64,000 bases of DNA from positions 124,001-188,000 of the forward strand of contig NZ_JAUYRI010000013.1 in the NCBI RefSeq assembly GCF_030696885.1. The letters run 5' to 3'. Positions 63,562-64,000 of this stretch are shown one piece after another; position 1 is the stretch's first letter; every line of letters begins with the position of its first letter. Position numbers and translations under genes: made by a program. A model generated the notes under the pieces. That model saw nothing but the letters and a program-made list of their open reading frames with translations. It made no database searches and was not told where the DNA came from. The DNA comes from Thiobacillus sp. GTDB taxonomy: Bacteria > Pseudomonadota > Gammaproteobacteria > Burkholderiales > Thiobacillaceae.

Positions 63562-64000
63562 ATGGGCACCACCGACAACATCTCCGAACTCGATCCCGTC
63601 TACCAGGGCGCCGGCCTGAAGGTCGGCATCGTCATGAGCCGCTTCAACAGGGACATTTGCGAGGGCCTGCTGTCGGCCTGCGAGATCGAGCTGGCCCGCC
63701 TCGGCGTCGCCAAGGACGACATCCTGCTGGTCGACGTGCCCGGCGCACTCGAGCATCCGCTCGCGCTGCAGAAAATGGCGCAGTCCGGCAAGTTCGATAC
63801 GCTGGTTGCGATCGGCGCCGTGGTGCGCGGCGACACCTATCATTTCGAAGTGGTGTCGAACGAATCCGCACGCGGCATTCTCGACGTGCAGCTGGAAACC
63901 GGCGTGCCGATCGCCAATGCGATACTCACCGTCGACACCGAGGAGCAGGGCCACCAGCGCATGGCCGAGAAAGGCCGCGACGCCGCACGCGTGGCGATCG
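63562..64000 (+). CDS. ribH: lumazine synthase RibH, truncated by the window edge
   Basis: The first 146 residues are visible. The sequences [60 protein letters not shown] and [20 protein letters not shown] are typical of 6,7-dimethyl-8-ribityllumazine synthase, which forms the last precursor of riboflavin. It follows ribB by 27 bp in the same unit. The gene continues beyond the window. Confidence 0.96.
   Translation, partial: MGTTDNISELDPVYQGAGLKVGIVMSRFNRDICEGLLSACEIELARLGVAKDDILLVDVPGALEHPLALQKMAQSGKFDTLVAIGAVVRGDTYHFEVVSNESARGILDVQLETGVPIANAILTVDTEEQGHQRMAEKGRDAARVAI

Overview
The window is GC-rich bacterial chromosome from a betaproteobacterium. Coq7 next to a glyA-nrdR-ribD-ribE-ribBA-ribH block, the DUF1840, DUF2288 and YjgA genes, and the general gene style suggest a Thiobacillus-like member of the Nitrosomonadales; this placement is inferred, not proved. 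No rRNA, tRNA, insertion sequence, phage gene or CRISPR array was seen. Genes are tightly packed, often with 1-8 bp overlaps.

Layout. 1-5,275: mostly ordinary genes (truncated PhnD-like binding protein, CorA, an exported beta-propeller-like protein, a periplasmic thioredoxin-like protein, MogA, an EI24-domain protein, an HExxH putative protease). 5,355-39,048: a 34 kb accessory block. It holds a nine-gene operon (membrane proteins, SulP anion transporter, Na+/H+ antiporter, DUF4436 protein, lipoprotein, anaerobic sulfatase-maturating radical SAM enzyme), a large sulfatase with two lipoproteins, a DUF3313/DUF4105 pair, a DUF1254 protein, a PlpD-like patatin/outer-membrane protein, a run of small exported proteins (two DUF2092, a DUF3313, a SYLF protein, a glycine-zipper protein, a repeat protein and others), a membrane histidine kinase, a receiver-only response regulator, a second sulfatase with an OprB-type porin, and a FixJ-type response regulator. 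39,354-64,000: housekeeping and conserved genes (YjgA, PmbA, esterase plus TRAP DctQM, FKBP, YgiQ, small DUF proteins, a cytochrome c lipoprotein, Mut7-C protein, glpK-glpD, hflX, an AbrB/PIN toxin-antitoxin pair, coq7, dctP, glyA, nrdR, rib genes).

Main discovery. Nine intergenic sites in the accessory block carry one 18-bp near-palindrome, consensus ATGRGACCAARGTCYAAT. At all nine, a TAnnnT hexamer starts exactly 27 nt after the final C of the GTC core. All point at the next gene, 33-82 bp upstream of its start codon. None has a recognisable -35 hexamer, which is the layout of class II activator-dependent sigma-70 promoters. The nine promoters cover both sulfatase units, the operon ending in the sulfatase maturase, most of the exported-protein genes and the receiver-only regulator. 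The block also encodes a membrane kinase and a FixJ/LuxR-type regulator that could be the activator. I read this as one previously unrecognised two-component regulon that combines cytoplasmic sulfatases, their maturase, anion/cation transport and a large set of envelope proteins of unknown function. The promoter pattern is seen directly; the regulator and the biological purpose are inferred.
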